Of a DNA stretch of 64,000 nucleotides, positions 31,008-43,906 are shown piece after piece (position 1 is the first letter of the stretch; each line of letters begins with the position of its first letter). The notes below the pieces were generated by a model. That model had not been told where the DNA came from. It searched no databases and saw only the letters and a program-made list of their open reading frames with translations. The position numbers and the translations under genes were made by a program. The DNA comes from Benincasa hispida (Eukaryota > Streptophyta > Magnoliopsida > Cucurbitales > Cucurbitaceae): NCBI RefSeq assembly GCF_009727055.1, contig NC_052349.1, positions 92,243,244 through 92,307,243 of the forward strand, read 5' to 3'.

Positions 31008-33389
31008 AAAAAAATTTACTATATTTACAATTATCTTAAAATATTACTACACACTTTATTATTAGTCTTAAAAGTGCTACCTCTTGTAATTAGTCTGCAA
31101 TAAATATTATTAATTAGTATTTTAATATGATATAATTATATAAAATAAATCATAAAATATAAAATATAAAAGAAAGATACATAATAAAAGAACACAATTA
31201 TTTAATGCAAAAGTCAAATACGAGAAACGTGGAGTCCCCATTTGCTCGTTTTCGAAACCTCAACGACAAGGACATCAAAATGTCATTACCATTTCTTTTA
31301 CATTAAATTATGACAATTATTAACAATAATGAATCAATTAGGTAATATAAATTAAAATTTGGAATGTCAATCCAATTAATATGAAAAATCCCGCTACCTG
31401 ACTTCAACTTAGATGATTAAGATGTTGGACATCTATTTTAAAGGTGAGATATTTAAATTCGTGACCTAATTTTAAAAAAATAATTAAAAAAAACTCATTT
31501 TAAATTGGTTTGAATTATAACTATGGTATTAAATTTATATCAAACATGTCGATATATCTATCGGTATTTCTATATTTCAATATGTTCGAGTTCGACGTCA
31601 ATATGGGAGGTTAATGGAAATTTTCATTATATTAAAAAAGATTTCATAAAACATAAAAAATAAGCAACAAAATTGTTTAAATATTTATTTATTAATTTAT
31701 ATATTTTCTTTTTTTGTTTTTTTATGTCTTTTTAGAAATATTTATCGACCTCAGCGTTTTATCGATATTTTCATTGACATTTTTCATAAAATTGAGACGT
31801 CAACATTTAATTCTGTCAACAATGACATTTAATTAAACATTAATAATAACTTACTAAGCCTGAATAATGTTAGATAGAATAAATGATGTTCAAGTGTTGG
31901 TATATTTAAAGTAGAAAAAATTATCTTTTTAATCTCAAAGTTTCGAAGAATATGTGTTTTTTGTTCTTGAATTTTTAAAATTTACGTTTTTAAGAATGAG
32001 TACATTTGGTCCATGAGTTTTCAAAATATATTTTTTTAGTCCTTGAGTTTTTAAGGATATGTATAAAAAAAGTTTTGTAAGAAAATTTTAAAATAATGTA
32101 TGATATTTAACATTAGAAAAATATTTTTTAAAAATAATTTTAGATAGAAAATAAATTTTCAAAATTATTTTTCTAATTTAAAATGGACTACAAACATTTA
32201 AAATAATAATAATGAAATTTTTATGGACTTTTTAAACCCATTTAAAAAAAATTGAGAATTAAAAAAACATATTTTGAAATTTTGGAGACGAAACATACCT
32301 ATTCTTCAAATACTTGAGAACTAAGAAAAATACATTTTAGAAACCAAGGACCAATCTTCAAAATTTGGGACTAAGAATGTAATTTTCCTTAAATATACCA
32401 TTATCCATCAACTTAAATTCTTGAGTTGATTGATAATTTAACCTACAAATTTTATAATATCATTTCTCTCAAATAAATATTAATTTTGATTTTAATTTGA
32501 TGAACATAATCTTTTAGGTTCATAGGTCATTTAACAAATAATTTAGGAAAAATGACCAAATCCTATCACATAAATACATAAACCAAATACACATATAAAC
32601 CCTAGCCACAAAATCAAGTACATAAAAAATTCTCCCACTTACCAACAAAATACTCAAATTCAACTAATTGAAAGTATCCATCATATTTAAAAGAATCAAT
32701 ATTTACAAAAGTGGTATCATCCAAACTATAAGGATGTTCATTCCTAGTAAAAATAAACAAATCATATATTCATTAGAGAATAAAAAGAGTATTATTTGCA
32801 CATTGTTCATATAATTAGGTATAGAGTTTAAATTACAAGACTTTTCAAGTTCAACATTGATTTAAATGGATGATATTAAAATTGTCAAGTTAAAATTGAC
32901 ATCATCTATCTCATTTAAGAGTGTACATTTAAGGCTAAATTACATATATACCAAAAAAAAAATCTATAACCCCTTTATTGCAAAAGTATGCCCATATTTT
33001 AGGAAACAAATGTTGTAAAATTATCCTTTACATTTTAATAACCATTTAAAACTATTTGTAGTAGAAATTCAAATTTTAGATAGGCTTCAGAACTAGAATG
33101 ATAGGGTGGTGATCTACTATGGTGTGGTGTGATCCAGATTTTTGTTCTAGGTCACCTCCACACTAATTCTAGTTCCCAATTTTCTATCCAAAATTTTAAA
33201 GAATTTAAAGTCCAAAAAGATAGAATTTTAAAATGTCAGTAAAATATCAAGAATAATATTGCAACTTTTTTACAAAATATAAATTGTCTCGAAAAAAGGG
33301 TAAAAAAACTCATGGGTATTTTTATATAGAACAATTTCACAACTTGAAAAACAAAAAATGCCGATTAATCATTGCAGTCTTTTTAAATA
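31008..33389. other. AT-rich intergenic region with decayed repeats
   Basis: It holds a short piece of MITE family B (31010-31095), a repeat of the GGTCCATGAGTTTTCAAAAT / TTTGGGACTAAGAATG type with inverted ends (about 31910-32390), and otherwise A/T-rich sequence. I see no gene. Confidence 0.5.
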
Positions 33390-33396
33390 AATATAT

Positions 33397-33440
<44 letters not shown>
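33390..33440. repeat. (AT)n microsatellite
   Basis: About 25 AT units with one AA/TT interruption, placed where the left part of the copia 3' LTR would be expected. Confidence 0.97.
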
Positions 33441-33443
<3 letters not shown>

Positions 33444-33454
33444 ACTTTATAGCA

Positions 33455-33635
33455 AAAAGTTCCAAAAGTATTTATAGGTAATTTGACAAATAGGAGGTGG
33501 ATTACATGGATACTAATAATGATTATTTACAAGACACATGGACAACACTTTAGAAAAATGGAGACATGACATGTGGTCAATGAACACTAAGCATGAGCAT
33601 CTAATGGGTATCTATCTTTTATAATATTTATAATA
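33455..33635 (-). repeat. 3' LTR remnant of the decayed copia element
   Basis: Matches the U3-side part of 38700-38881 at about four bases in five, ending at TATAATATTTATAATA on both copies. The outer part is missing. Confidence 0.75.
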
Positions 33636-33996
33636 TTCTTTCTTAAATGTCCTTTATATATATGAAATATGTCTTGTTAAAACCTTTCTAAGAAAAAACC
33701 CATTGGAAAAAAAATCCTAGTGAAGGAAAAAATAATACATATTTTATATAATCTAATACTCTTAAAAAGAATACAGTATATTTACTCTCTTTCATGGAAA
33801 CATCACTTGATATTTCTGAGTCCCACATTCTAATGTTGTGCACCAATTTTTCAAAGGTTGTTGTAGGCAATAACTTTGTAAATAAGTTCGCCAGGTTATC
33901 CTTTGAATAAATTTATGTTGTATAGTGATGTCACCATTTTTTTTCAAGATCATGAGTGTAGAAAGTTTTTGTGAAATATGTTTTGTTTTATCTTCT

Positions 33997-36900
33997 TTAA
34001 TATATCATCCTTTGATTTGAGATATGCATGTTGTGTTGTCTTCGTAATATTGTTGGAAGATTTTTACTAAAAGACAAACCACATATTCCACGAATGTGCT
34101 GAGTCATTAATCTTAGCCATACACATTTTCGGCTAGCCTCGTGAATTGCAAGAATTTTAGCATGATTTGAGGACGTGGCTATTATGGCCTGTTTCACCGA
34201 TCGCCATGATATAGTATTTCCTCCACATATGAATAGATAACCTGTTTGAGATTTAGCTTTGTGTGGATTAGATAAATATCCAGAATCTACATAATCAACC
34301 AGATCAAAATTTGATTTATTTGAATAAAACAAACTTATATCAATCGTTCCTTAAAGATAACAGAGTATATGCTTAATTTTGTTCCAATGTCTTTTAGTTG
34401 GAGAAGAACTATATCTTACTAATAAATTTACTAAAAATGCAATATCTCATCTTGTATTATTAGCAAGATACATAAGTGTACCAATTGCACTAACATATGG
34501 TACTTTAGGACCAAGAAGTTCTTTATTATCATCTCGAGGTCAAAATATGTCTTTCCTCACATCTAATGAACGAACTTCCATTGGAAGGTTCAATGGATGT
34601 GCTTTGTCCATATAAAATCTTTTCAAAACTTTTCCAGTATAAGTTGACTGATGAACAAAAATTTCATCTACTAAATTCTCAATTTGCAAGTCAAGACAAA
34701 CTTTTGTTTTTCCGAGATCTATCATCTCAAATTCTTTCTTAAGATATTCTATTGCATTTGAAAGCTTTTTAGGAGTTCCAATTATATTTAAGTCATCAAC
34801 ATATACAGTTATAATAGGAAATCTTGACTATGATTTCTTTATAAAAATACATGGACATGTTGGATTTTTTTGATATCCTTCTTTCAAAAAATATCCACAC
34901 AGGCGATTGTACCACATTCGTACTCATTGTTTTAATCCATATAGCAATCTCTATAACTTTATTGAATACAATTCCCAGGAATTTGATTCATATGTTTCAT
35001 GTACCTTAAATTCTTTTGGGATTCTCATATAAATATCATCATCAAGAGATCCATATAAATATGTCGTGACTACATTCATAAGATGCATGTCCAGGTTTTC
35101 ATACACAGTCAGGCCAATTAAATATCTTAATGTAATTGCATCCATCACCGAAGAATTCCTTATAATTAATATCAGGTCTTTGTGAAAAACCTTGTGCAAT
35201 TAGTCTTGTTTTATATCTTATGGCCACATTATTTTCAGTTTTTTTCTTACAAATACCAATTTTTATCTCACAGGTTTGACACCTTCTAGTGTTCAAACTA
35301 CTGGTTTAAAAACCTGATGTTTTGAAAGTGAGTCTAATTCTGTCTCGATTGCTTCTTTCCATTGAAGTCAATCTTTTCTATGTCGACATTCTTCAACAGA
35401 TTTTGGTTAAGAATTCTCATTTTCAGATATAATATCAAGAGCAACATTATATGCAAAAATGTTGTCAATAACTGCATGAGTTTGGTTCCATTTTTTTTTC
35501 CTGTCATGACATAGTTTATTAAAAGCTCATTATTATCTTTAATTATTTTACCTTCCTCACTAGTTATGTCAACGATTTTTTATAGGTATTTACATTCTCA
35601 ACCAAGTCTTTTTTACTATTAATTATTTTTCTTTTTTGAGGATTTTTATCTTTGGAACCCACTGGTCTACCACGCTTTTGGCATGTTCCAGACTCATTAA
35701 TGACAACTTACTTTGTTGGGATATCAATTTTCGATGGAACATTTGCAGCTGGTATATGTGATTTAGTTACTTTCTTTGCATCTATAAATGTATCTGTAAC
35801 TAATTTGCTATATTTTGCAGTAAATTTGTCTTTGATAATCAGCAAATGGTGCAGTAAATTCATCACACATCAGGGGTTCAAGATATTTGATAATTGATGG
35901 GGAATCATTCCAATATATATTCCTAACCTCCTTTGAGGACCCATCTCAGTACGTTGTGGTGGAGTATTTGGATTATATATTGCACAACCAAAAATTCTCA
36001 GATGGGAAATATTTGGCTTATGGTCATAAGCTAATGGTAATGGTTAGTATTTATGATAAGCTATTGGCCTAATGCGTACAAGTGATGTTGCATGCAAAAT
36101 AACATGTCCTCATACAGATCTAGGAAGCTTAGCTCTCATAACAATGGTCTAGCAATTAACTACAAAATATTTTATGAATGATTATGCTAAACTATTTTGT
36201 GTATGAGCATGAACTACAGGATGTTCAACACTTATCCCAATTGACATACAATATTATCAAAAGCTTGAGATGTAAATTCACCAGTATTATCAAGACGAAT
36301 GATCTTAATTGTACAATCAAGATATTGTGCTCTTAATTTAATTATTTGAGCAAGTAATCTTGCAAATACAAGATTTCGACTTGATAATAAGTACACATGT
36401 GACCATTTGGATGCATTTATTAATACCATAAAATATCTAAATGGTCCACTTGGTGGGTTAATAGATCCACATATATCACCATGATTTTGTTCTAAAAATG
36501 CAGGCAAGTCAATCCCTACTTTATCTGGTGATAGTCTAATTATCAATTTTCCTTGAGAGTAAACATCACATGATAATTCATTAGATTGAAGAATCTTCTG
36601 GCTTTTCAATGGATGTCCATTTGAATTCTCAACAATTCTCCTCATCATTATAGATCTTGGATGATCCAATCGGTCATGTCAAATTGTAAATATGTCTGGA
36701 TTCATGAACTTTAGGTTTGTTGTTGCATATGTTTCAATTACTCGTATATGAGTATAATATAATTCAGAACATAAAGCAGACAGCTCTTACAGTATACGTT
36801 TTTCATTTGAGATAGTAGATATGATATATAGATATTCCACATTATTCTTACTATCAGTCTTAATATGATAACCATTGTAACGTATATCCTTAAAATTAAG

Positions 36901-38311
36901 TAGATTTCTCTTTGATTGACTAGAGAATAGTGCATTGTCAATTGTAAATTTTATTTCTCTAGGCAAAATAGTATTTGCTTTTCCAAAGCCTTCAATTAGG
37001 TTTGTAGTTACTGATACCGTATTGTCAGTTTGGAAAAATATTTTCTACTTGTAATTATTGTATGTGTAGTTGTATTGTTTGCCAAACATAGATCTTCTTT
37101 ACTCATTTTTTAGTCACCCAACATTTGAAAATGATCCAGGTTTTTTCATTAAAAAAAAATAATTACAATAAGAAAAAAACAACATTTGGAATACACAAAT
37201 GTTAACATCTGCTAAGAGAAGAAAAAAAAAACGTGGAGACGAAAAAAACATTAAATAGATATTTTATTTAAAAAAACATTAAAAACATGTTAACATCTAG
37301 ATATTTTCAAAGTTAAATGAAACACTTGATGAATCAATTCTACTGATTTTCTCTTTAGAAGATTTAAAGAAGTTTACTACATCCAAATTTGTCATATGGG
37401 ATGGGTCAAATCACTATCCTAGTATGCAAAATTGCTTTCACATTTTTCTCTTTTTCCTTCAGGGAGGCTTGATAGAGATCAACTAAGTGTTTTGACATAC
37501 AACAGGTACGTGGCCAATTCCCAGTCATTTTGCATTAGAAGCATTTATTTTCAACAACTTTTGAACTCTTATCTTGCGGAGCTTTTCCTTTGTGATCATC
37601 ATTTTGTGTAGTTCTTTTGAAGTTTGAATGATTAGAACGACCACCATGAAAATAATAGTTATTTTTTCCTCTACCACGGTCACAACCTCGACCACACGAC
37701 CTTAACCACAATTATTATTAAAATTCACAGCTTCACTTCAAGGAATGATGTTGTTTCAGTTGATCGAGATTTATGATTTTTCATCAATAACTTGTTATTT
37801 TGTTCGGCCACGAGGAAACATGAAATTAATTTAGAATACTGTTTAAGACCTTTCTCTCGATATAGAAAATGTCTTCTCTAACATACCAACATCAATAATT
37901 TTCTCTCTGCATAATAACAATTTTGAACTGATTTTAAATAATGCAGAGTTGTAATCATTTACTGATTTGAAATCTTATAGCCTTAAGTGCATCCACCCAT
38001 AACGAGTTTAGGAAGAATAACTGTTTTTTTCTTTAATTATATATTTTTTTATGATCATACTTCTCTTTCAAAATTTTTCACAAGATACGGGGATCTATTA
38101 TAAGATACTCCATTTTCAATCCCTCGTGAAGATGATGACGAAGGAAAATTATAGGTTTTGCTTTGTCCTGACTGGATATTGTATTTCTTTCTTTAATAGT
38201 CTCTCCAAGATTCATAGCATCCAGGTGGATTTTGACATCAAGTATCCATGACAAATAATTATTGCCCTTAATATTAATGGCGGCAAATTCTAATTTTGTG
38301 AGACTTGTCAT
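33997..38311 (-). pseudogene. Copia gag-pol remnants in several frames
   Basis: Blocks from 5' to 3' on the minus strand: gag start (38311-38078, LTKLEFAAINIKGNNYLSWI and HLDAMNLGETIKE, typical of plant copia gag); a CCHC-region remnant near 37500-37700 preceded by a GRGRG-type basic stretch; a protease-like LANNTTTHT segment near 37080; integrase (36669-36232, SGPFRYFMVLINASKWSHVY and IKIIRLDNTGEFTSQAFDN); RT (35296-34540, KTRLIAQGFSQRPDINY, LMNVVTTYLYGSLDDDIYM, and a YVDD catalytic motif around 34790-34805); and RNase H (34332-33997, GYLSNPHKAKSQTGYLFICG, SWRSVKQ). The catalytic YVDD is kept although the frame is broken elsewhere. Confidence 0.82.
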
Positions 38312-38475
38312 GGAAACACTATCATAAAATATTGTATTTATGTTAGAAATTTAATAGATCTTAAATATGCAAAATAATATTAAATTTTTTAATTATTAAC
38401 GAAGAGGGAAAACTGACATACCTTTAGAACCTACCTTTAGCGGGAAAAATGACTGGAGCTCCTGCTAATAACGTG

Positions 38476-38881
38476 TTGTGAATTTGAGGAGCACAATGGG
38501 AACACGGATGCCAATACAATATAATATTAAAATAAATAAATAAATATATGGAATAAATAAATAAATATGAAAATAAATTCAACATAGTATATATAAATAT
38601 ATAAAATAAAATAAATAACAAAAGTAAATAAAATAAAAAATTATGAATTTCTCAATTTTCTCCAAACTTTTTGGAATTTACCCATATGTGTCTTTTAAAA
38701 CCACAAAATGCCATTATTTATAGACAATTTGACAAGTAGGAGGTGGATTACATGAACACTAATGACAAGTATTTACGAGACACATGGACAACACTTTGAA
38801 AAAATTAGGACATGACACATCATCAATGAACACTAAGCATGAGTATCTAATGTACATCTATTTTCTATAATATTTATAATA
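38476..38881 (-). repeat. 5' LTR of the decayed copia element
   Basis: It sits directly upstream (minus strand) of the AACACGTTATTAGCAGG primer-binding-like segment and the gag start. It contains A/T microsatellite-like AAATAAATAAAT runs. The outer boundary is set by homology to the 3' copy. Confidence 0.7.
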
Positions 38882-39855
38882 AAAATGACATTTTAATGAA
38901 TTTTTATTTATATTTCTCGTCTAACAAAACCTCTCAATTCTCTCCCTAATAATAAAATATTTTAGTTCAAAATTTCTCCTTGAACTTTTATTTTTTTTGG
39001 AAAATTCACTAAACTTTTATTTCTGTCTCTAATAAATATATCTCTAACTTATTTTAGAAAAAATAATCTGTTTGAATTTTCTCTTGCCACATTTTTTTTG
39101 GGAATTTGCAAGGGATGACAAATACAAGATGTATAAATAGGCATCTACCTTCGATATATGGAAAGTTATAGATATGATAAACTTCTCAAATTTAAATTTT
39201 TATTTATTTTGTATTCCAATTTTACCCTTTTAACAAATTTATGATTTTCGGTATATCAGTCAACTAATATACCACATTTAAAATATATGCGTTGCACATT
39301 TTTTTATTGATTTGTATAGTTTTTTGTATTTTTTGTTTGTAGCTATATAAGTTATTACTCACTTTAATTTTTGAATTTGTTACATTTTTTTATCTTTTTT
39401 TTTAAAATTTTTTTTTTTCCTTTTTAAATGATGATATTTCTTTCATTTTTAAGTAAAAATGTATAATAGACCTAAGAGATTCAAACTAAAACCCACTAAC
39501 ACTCAGTTTAGTATACTCATTTTGACAATTTGACCATGTTTGTAATAACGAGAGAAAATGAGTTTTTTTTAAAAAAATCATTTTTAAGATTTTTTTTAAA
39601 ACACTCAAATAACTAGTCACTTATGTATTAATAGTATATAAAGTGTATTAAGTGTCTATCAATAGTGTATCAAACGTGTATTAGACGTATACTAGTAGTG
39701 TATTAAGTGTATAAAAGGATATCAAATATATATCAATAGTATACCAAGTGTATCACGTTGGTTGATTTTTTTTTTTTTTACTGTTTTTACAAAAGTAATA
39801 AATCTAGGTTATAGGCTCAATTTTTTGAACATTTTTTTGCCAAATCTATAAGAAG

Positions 39856-39857
<2 letters not shown>

Positions 39858-39892
<35 letters not shown>
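39858..39892. repeat. Poly-T tract, 35 bp
   Basis: Thirty-five consecutive T on the plus strand. Confidence 0.98.
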
Positions 39893-39899
<7 letters not shown>

Positions 39900-40042
39900 C
39901 CTCATTTATCTTTATTTCTCCCACATACGTCTTGGTATTAACCAAATTTAAACATTGCAACACTTATTTAAATTTTGCATCCAAATTGATACAATCTAAA
40001 ATTTTTATTTCTATAGAAACAATAAAAATATAATTATCAAAA

Positions 40043-40255
40043 AGGCCATTTTTAAATATAGAAAAATAAAACAAAATATTTACAAAATATAGCAAAATTT
40101 TAAAATTATCAATGATAAACGCTGATAGACACTGATAGACTAGTGACATTGATAAACACGGATAGAAATCTATCAATGTCTACTATTGATAGTTCTAAAA
40201 TTTTGCTATATCTTGTAAATATTTTCAACAGTTTTACCATTTGAAATAATTTCCC
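40043..40255. mobile_element. MULE-type MITE, family A, perfect 9-bp TSD
   Basis: A 213-bp palindromic element (AGGCCATTTTTAAATATAG ... TTTGAAATAATTTCCC) between perfect copies of TTATCAAAA (40034-40042 and 40256-40264). Arms carry AAATATTTACAAAATATAGC and the inverse GCTATATCTTGTAAATATTT; the centre is TATCAATGATAxAC-type. It is the best-preserved family A copy in the window. Confidence 0.88.
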
Positions 40256-41586
40256 TTATCAAAATAATTAGCAAACAAGTTTCATTTTCTATTTTTAAAA
40301 ATAAAAACAACAAAGTAGTTATAAAACATACATGTTCTTTGTTTTTATAAAACCAAAAACCAAAAATTAAAATAGTTTACAAACGAATCCTTAAAAGACC
40401 AAAAATATAATTATCAAAATAATTACCAACAAGTTTCATTTTCTATTTTTTAAAAACAAAAAACAACAAAGTATTTAAAAAACATACGTGTTCTTTGTTT
40501 TTATAAAATAAAAAATTTAAAATTAAAATAGTTACTAAACAGATCTTTAAAGACCAAAGTGTAGTACTTAAATGGTCAATATAAAATAATTCGCTACTTT
40601 ACCATAGGATTAAATTTTTCAATATAAAAACTAAATCAGTCACACAATTCTAAGACGAAATCGTTAGATACTAAATTCAGGAAGCAAATTATTATCTATT
40701 ACGATTTACATACTAAATCGTATAGAATAAATGGTTACTTAAATAAAAGTTAATGGAACCAAGTTTTCTGACTAAGAGAAAAATAATATGAGAATTAAGG
40801 AATATTAATATACAACGAGGCTCCTAATTATTAATATGATAATATTTTTACTGAGTATTATTATTATTATTTTTTTAAAAAAACAAGTTATTGCAAGCTA
40901 TGTTATATAAAATGAGTGATTTTCTAACACATTTAAAATATAAATTATCAACACAATCAATAAATTATATTTTGATGTCTTATCACCATTTTATTAAAAT
41001 AATTTAATGTCTTACATAATAGTAAGAATTTGACTAAAAATGAACATATAATTGATAAATTTTAAACTCCTTAAGATTAGTTGAGAGAACATTTTCAAAA
41101 CAAATAAAAGTTCTATTCAAATATGATCTAAAAGCTTCTTTATTACCATTCTAAAGTAACTATTTGTAATTCAATTATAGACTTACAAGGAAATAAGATA
41201 ATTACTAATTACTCTTAAAATACTAATTAATATAAATTAATATTATTGATGACAAAATCCAACCAAATGAACTCACCTGACTTTCACGTGCTGCCAAGTA
41301 AATTTATAATTTCAGGAAAGTTACCTGCCAAACAATTAAAAATAACATATCAGTATAGTGCTTGCCACAAACACTCTGATTGCTTAAGTCAAATCTTAAC
41401 AAAAAGAAAGTCAAAACAAGCAGGAGGAGATGAACTTACGTTTTGCAGGGTTGTCATGCTCTATTTATAATGGAGTTCAACAGTCTTCCTTATCCTTCTA
41501 AAGTTAGGAATCTACTACCTTTGCCTATTTGGAAACTGGCACTCAAGGGTTGGATTGGGCCATTAGAGACATTCCATAATAGAGGG

Positions 41587-42271
41587 TGATAAAGAGGTGG
41601 GCCAAATAATGTAATAAACTGAACTTTAAAATAGGCTCACTCTAATATTTAGTAACCAATTCAGCCCAAAATTTTTTCTAGTGGTAAGTGACTTGTGTGA
41701 AGCAAAATAAGCCACGTAGTTGGTCAATTTTTGAAGGATAAAACAAATGTTAGAAAAATCATTTTTCCTTATTCTTGATTTTCTTTATAGATTCATTCCC
41801 TCTCTCTCTAGTTCGAAATTCTCTCTGTGTTCTTGATGATTTTGTGCAGATCGAAGAGGAGGGAGAATAATATTGAAACATGCAACACAAGAATTGAAGA
41901 GAGGAGTAGGAAATCTACATGATGATTATAGTGGTTCAGCAATTGAGGCTTACATCCAAGGAAATCTACATGATGATTATAGTGGTTCAACCATTGAGGC
42001 TTACATCCACTTTCAAGGTATGATGTTCTTCTTTATTCAAGCCTTTTTAATTATTCTTCTTTGTTGTTTTATAGATTCACATGTATATCAGCTCATTCAC
42101 TCTTGATTTTAGTAAAAATACATATTTATATAGTGAGTTAGTTAGAGAAAGTAATCTTGAAAAGTTATTTTTATGTTTTCGTTAACTTCCTTAACAATTG
42201 CTTTGCTTTCTTGTGTGAAGTGAGTTGAAACGAAGAGATTCAGCTAAAGCTTAGCTCATTTCCTCTTTACA
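41587..42271 (-). repeat. 3' LTR of the complete copia element
   Basis: Starts TGATAAAGAGGTGGG and ends CCTCTTTACA (plus strand). It differs from the 5' LTR by an extra 51-bp tandem copy (41909-41959 and 41960-42010). A polypurine-type AAGGTGGAGATTT (minus strand) adjoins its inner edge at 42272. Confidence 0.92.
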
Positions 42272-43906
42272 AATCTCCACCTTGAGCTAAAATCTTACCA
42301 TATCTTGATTTTGTTCTTGTAGTTTTATTCTTCAGCTAGACGATCTACTACTTTTAGTATACCTAGACAGTAATCGAGCTTAGAATGTACTGATGCTTTA
42401 GTTAGGCAATTAGATATGTTTTCTTATGTCTTTACCTTTTCTATTTTGATTTCACCTTTTTCTACTTCATTTATGATAAAGTGCATTCTTATGTCTACGT
42501 GTTTTTTTCTATCATGAAATTGAGGATTCTTTGTTAAACATATTGCACTTTGGTTGTCATATCTTATGTTTATTGTATTTTGTTTGAAGCCAAAGTCTAA
42601 TAAGAGTCCTTATAGCATTTAGCTTCTTTTACAACCTCTGTTAGTGTAATGAATTTTGCCTTTGTAGTGGATAGAGCCATAATAAACTATAGATTAGATT
42701 TCCACCTGATAGTATTACCTCCATATTGGAAAACATACCCTATGAGTGACCTTCTCTTGTCTAGATCACAAGCAAAGTTTGAATTAGAGAAACCTGTTAG
42801 GTTTAGGTTAGTTGTATCAGGGTGTCTATATAAGAGACCCTTTTTCTAGGTTCCCACTAGGTATCTGAATACCCATTTAGTAGCTTCTCAATGTGCTTTC
42901 CTTGGATTGCTCATATACTTGCTCAATAAGCTGGAACAATGAGCTAGATCAGGTATAATGCACACCATTAGATACATGAGGCTGCTTGTAGCATTTGAAT
43001 AAAGAATTCTCTTTATTGCTTTCGTTTGATCTTCAGTAGTGGGAGAATCTTGGGCTGAGAGTTTAAAGTGTCATGCAAAGGGGGTAGAGACAACTTTAGC
43101 TTTTACCATGTTGAATCTTTTTAAGACTTTAGAAGTGTATTCTAACTGGCAAAGGAATAACTCTCATTTGCTTCTGTTTCTATAAATTTCTATGCCTAGG
43201 ATTTTTCTTGCAGCCTCTAGGTCTTTCATGTCAAACTCTTTGCTCATTTGAGCTTTGATTTCATTTAGTTCCTTCATTTCACTGCCAATCAACAACATAT
43301 TATCAACATAAAGGAGGAGATATACTTTTTCCTTGTTTGACCCTTCTCTTATGTAACACAAAAGTCATAGTTACTCCTTTTGAAGTGTAGGGTTGAGATA
43401 AACTCATCAAAACATTTATACCAACACCTAGGAGATTGCTTGAGTCCATAAAGAGACTTTTTCAATAGGCACACATGGTCTTCTGCCCCTTTCTTTTTGT
43501 AACCCTCAGGCTGAGACATATAAATTATTTCTTCTAGCTTTCCATGTAAGAAAATTGTGATCACATCTAGCTGTTCTAGCTTTAGGTTCTTGCAAATCAC
43601 TATAGCTAGGAGTACTCTCATAGAAGTATGTTTCACCACAGAGGAGAAAATGTCATTATAGTCCAACCTTTCTATTTGAGTGTACCCTTTAGCCACCAAT
43701 CTAGCTTTAAACTTGACTCCACCTTCATCTGGTTTCCTTAGTTTCTTTTTGAAGATCCACTTATAGGTCATCACTTTCTGTTTAGGAGGCAAAAAAGTTA
43801 GAATCCAATTTTCATTTCTGTATAAGGAGTTTATTTCATTGTTCATGGCTTTCATTGACTATTTCTTCTCTTTACTCTTGATAGCTTCTTCATAGTTCAT
43901 TGGTTC
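42272..43906 (-). pseudogene. Copia reverse transcriptase / RNase H region
   Basis: The RT block at 43855-43349 is largely open: MTYKWIFKKK, KARLVAKGYTQIERLDYNDI, LKLEQLDVITIFLHGKLEE, SLYGLKQSPRCWYK. It continues out of frame at 43361-43164 with LLLYVDNMLLIG, where the catalytic YVDD has become YVDN. Toward 42300, broken frames cover the RT end and RNase H. At its upstream edge, EPMNYEEAI-type sequence meets the nested solo LTR. The CDS is dead from a frameshift, stops and the active-site change. Confidence 0.85.

Larger units (their letters stand above)
33455..38881 (-). mobile_element. Decayed Ty1/copia retrotransposon
   Basis: Reading right to left it has a 5' LTR (38476-38881), a primer-binding-like region with AACACGTTATTAGCAGG, gag, protease, integrase, reverse transcriptase and RNase H remnants, and a partial 3' LTR (about 33455-33635). 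The two LTRs share GGAGGTGGATTACATG, GACACATGGACAACACTTT and CAATGAACACTAAGCATGAG. The left part of the 3' LTR is replaced by AT-rich sequence. No target duplication was confirmed. Many stops and frameshifts show the copy is inactive. Confidence 0.85.
38882..41581. other. AT-rich intergenic region
   Basis: No gene. It contains a run of GTGTATTA/GTGTATCA-like direct repeats about 39620-39755, a 35-bp poly-T tract, a family A MITE (40043-40255), and near 40260-40520 two direct copies of an AATTAxCAAxCAAGTTTCATTTT unit about 160 bp apart. Confidence 0.55.
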
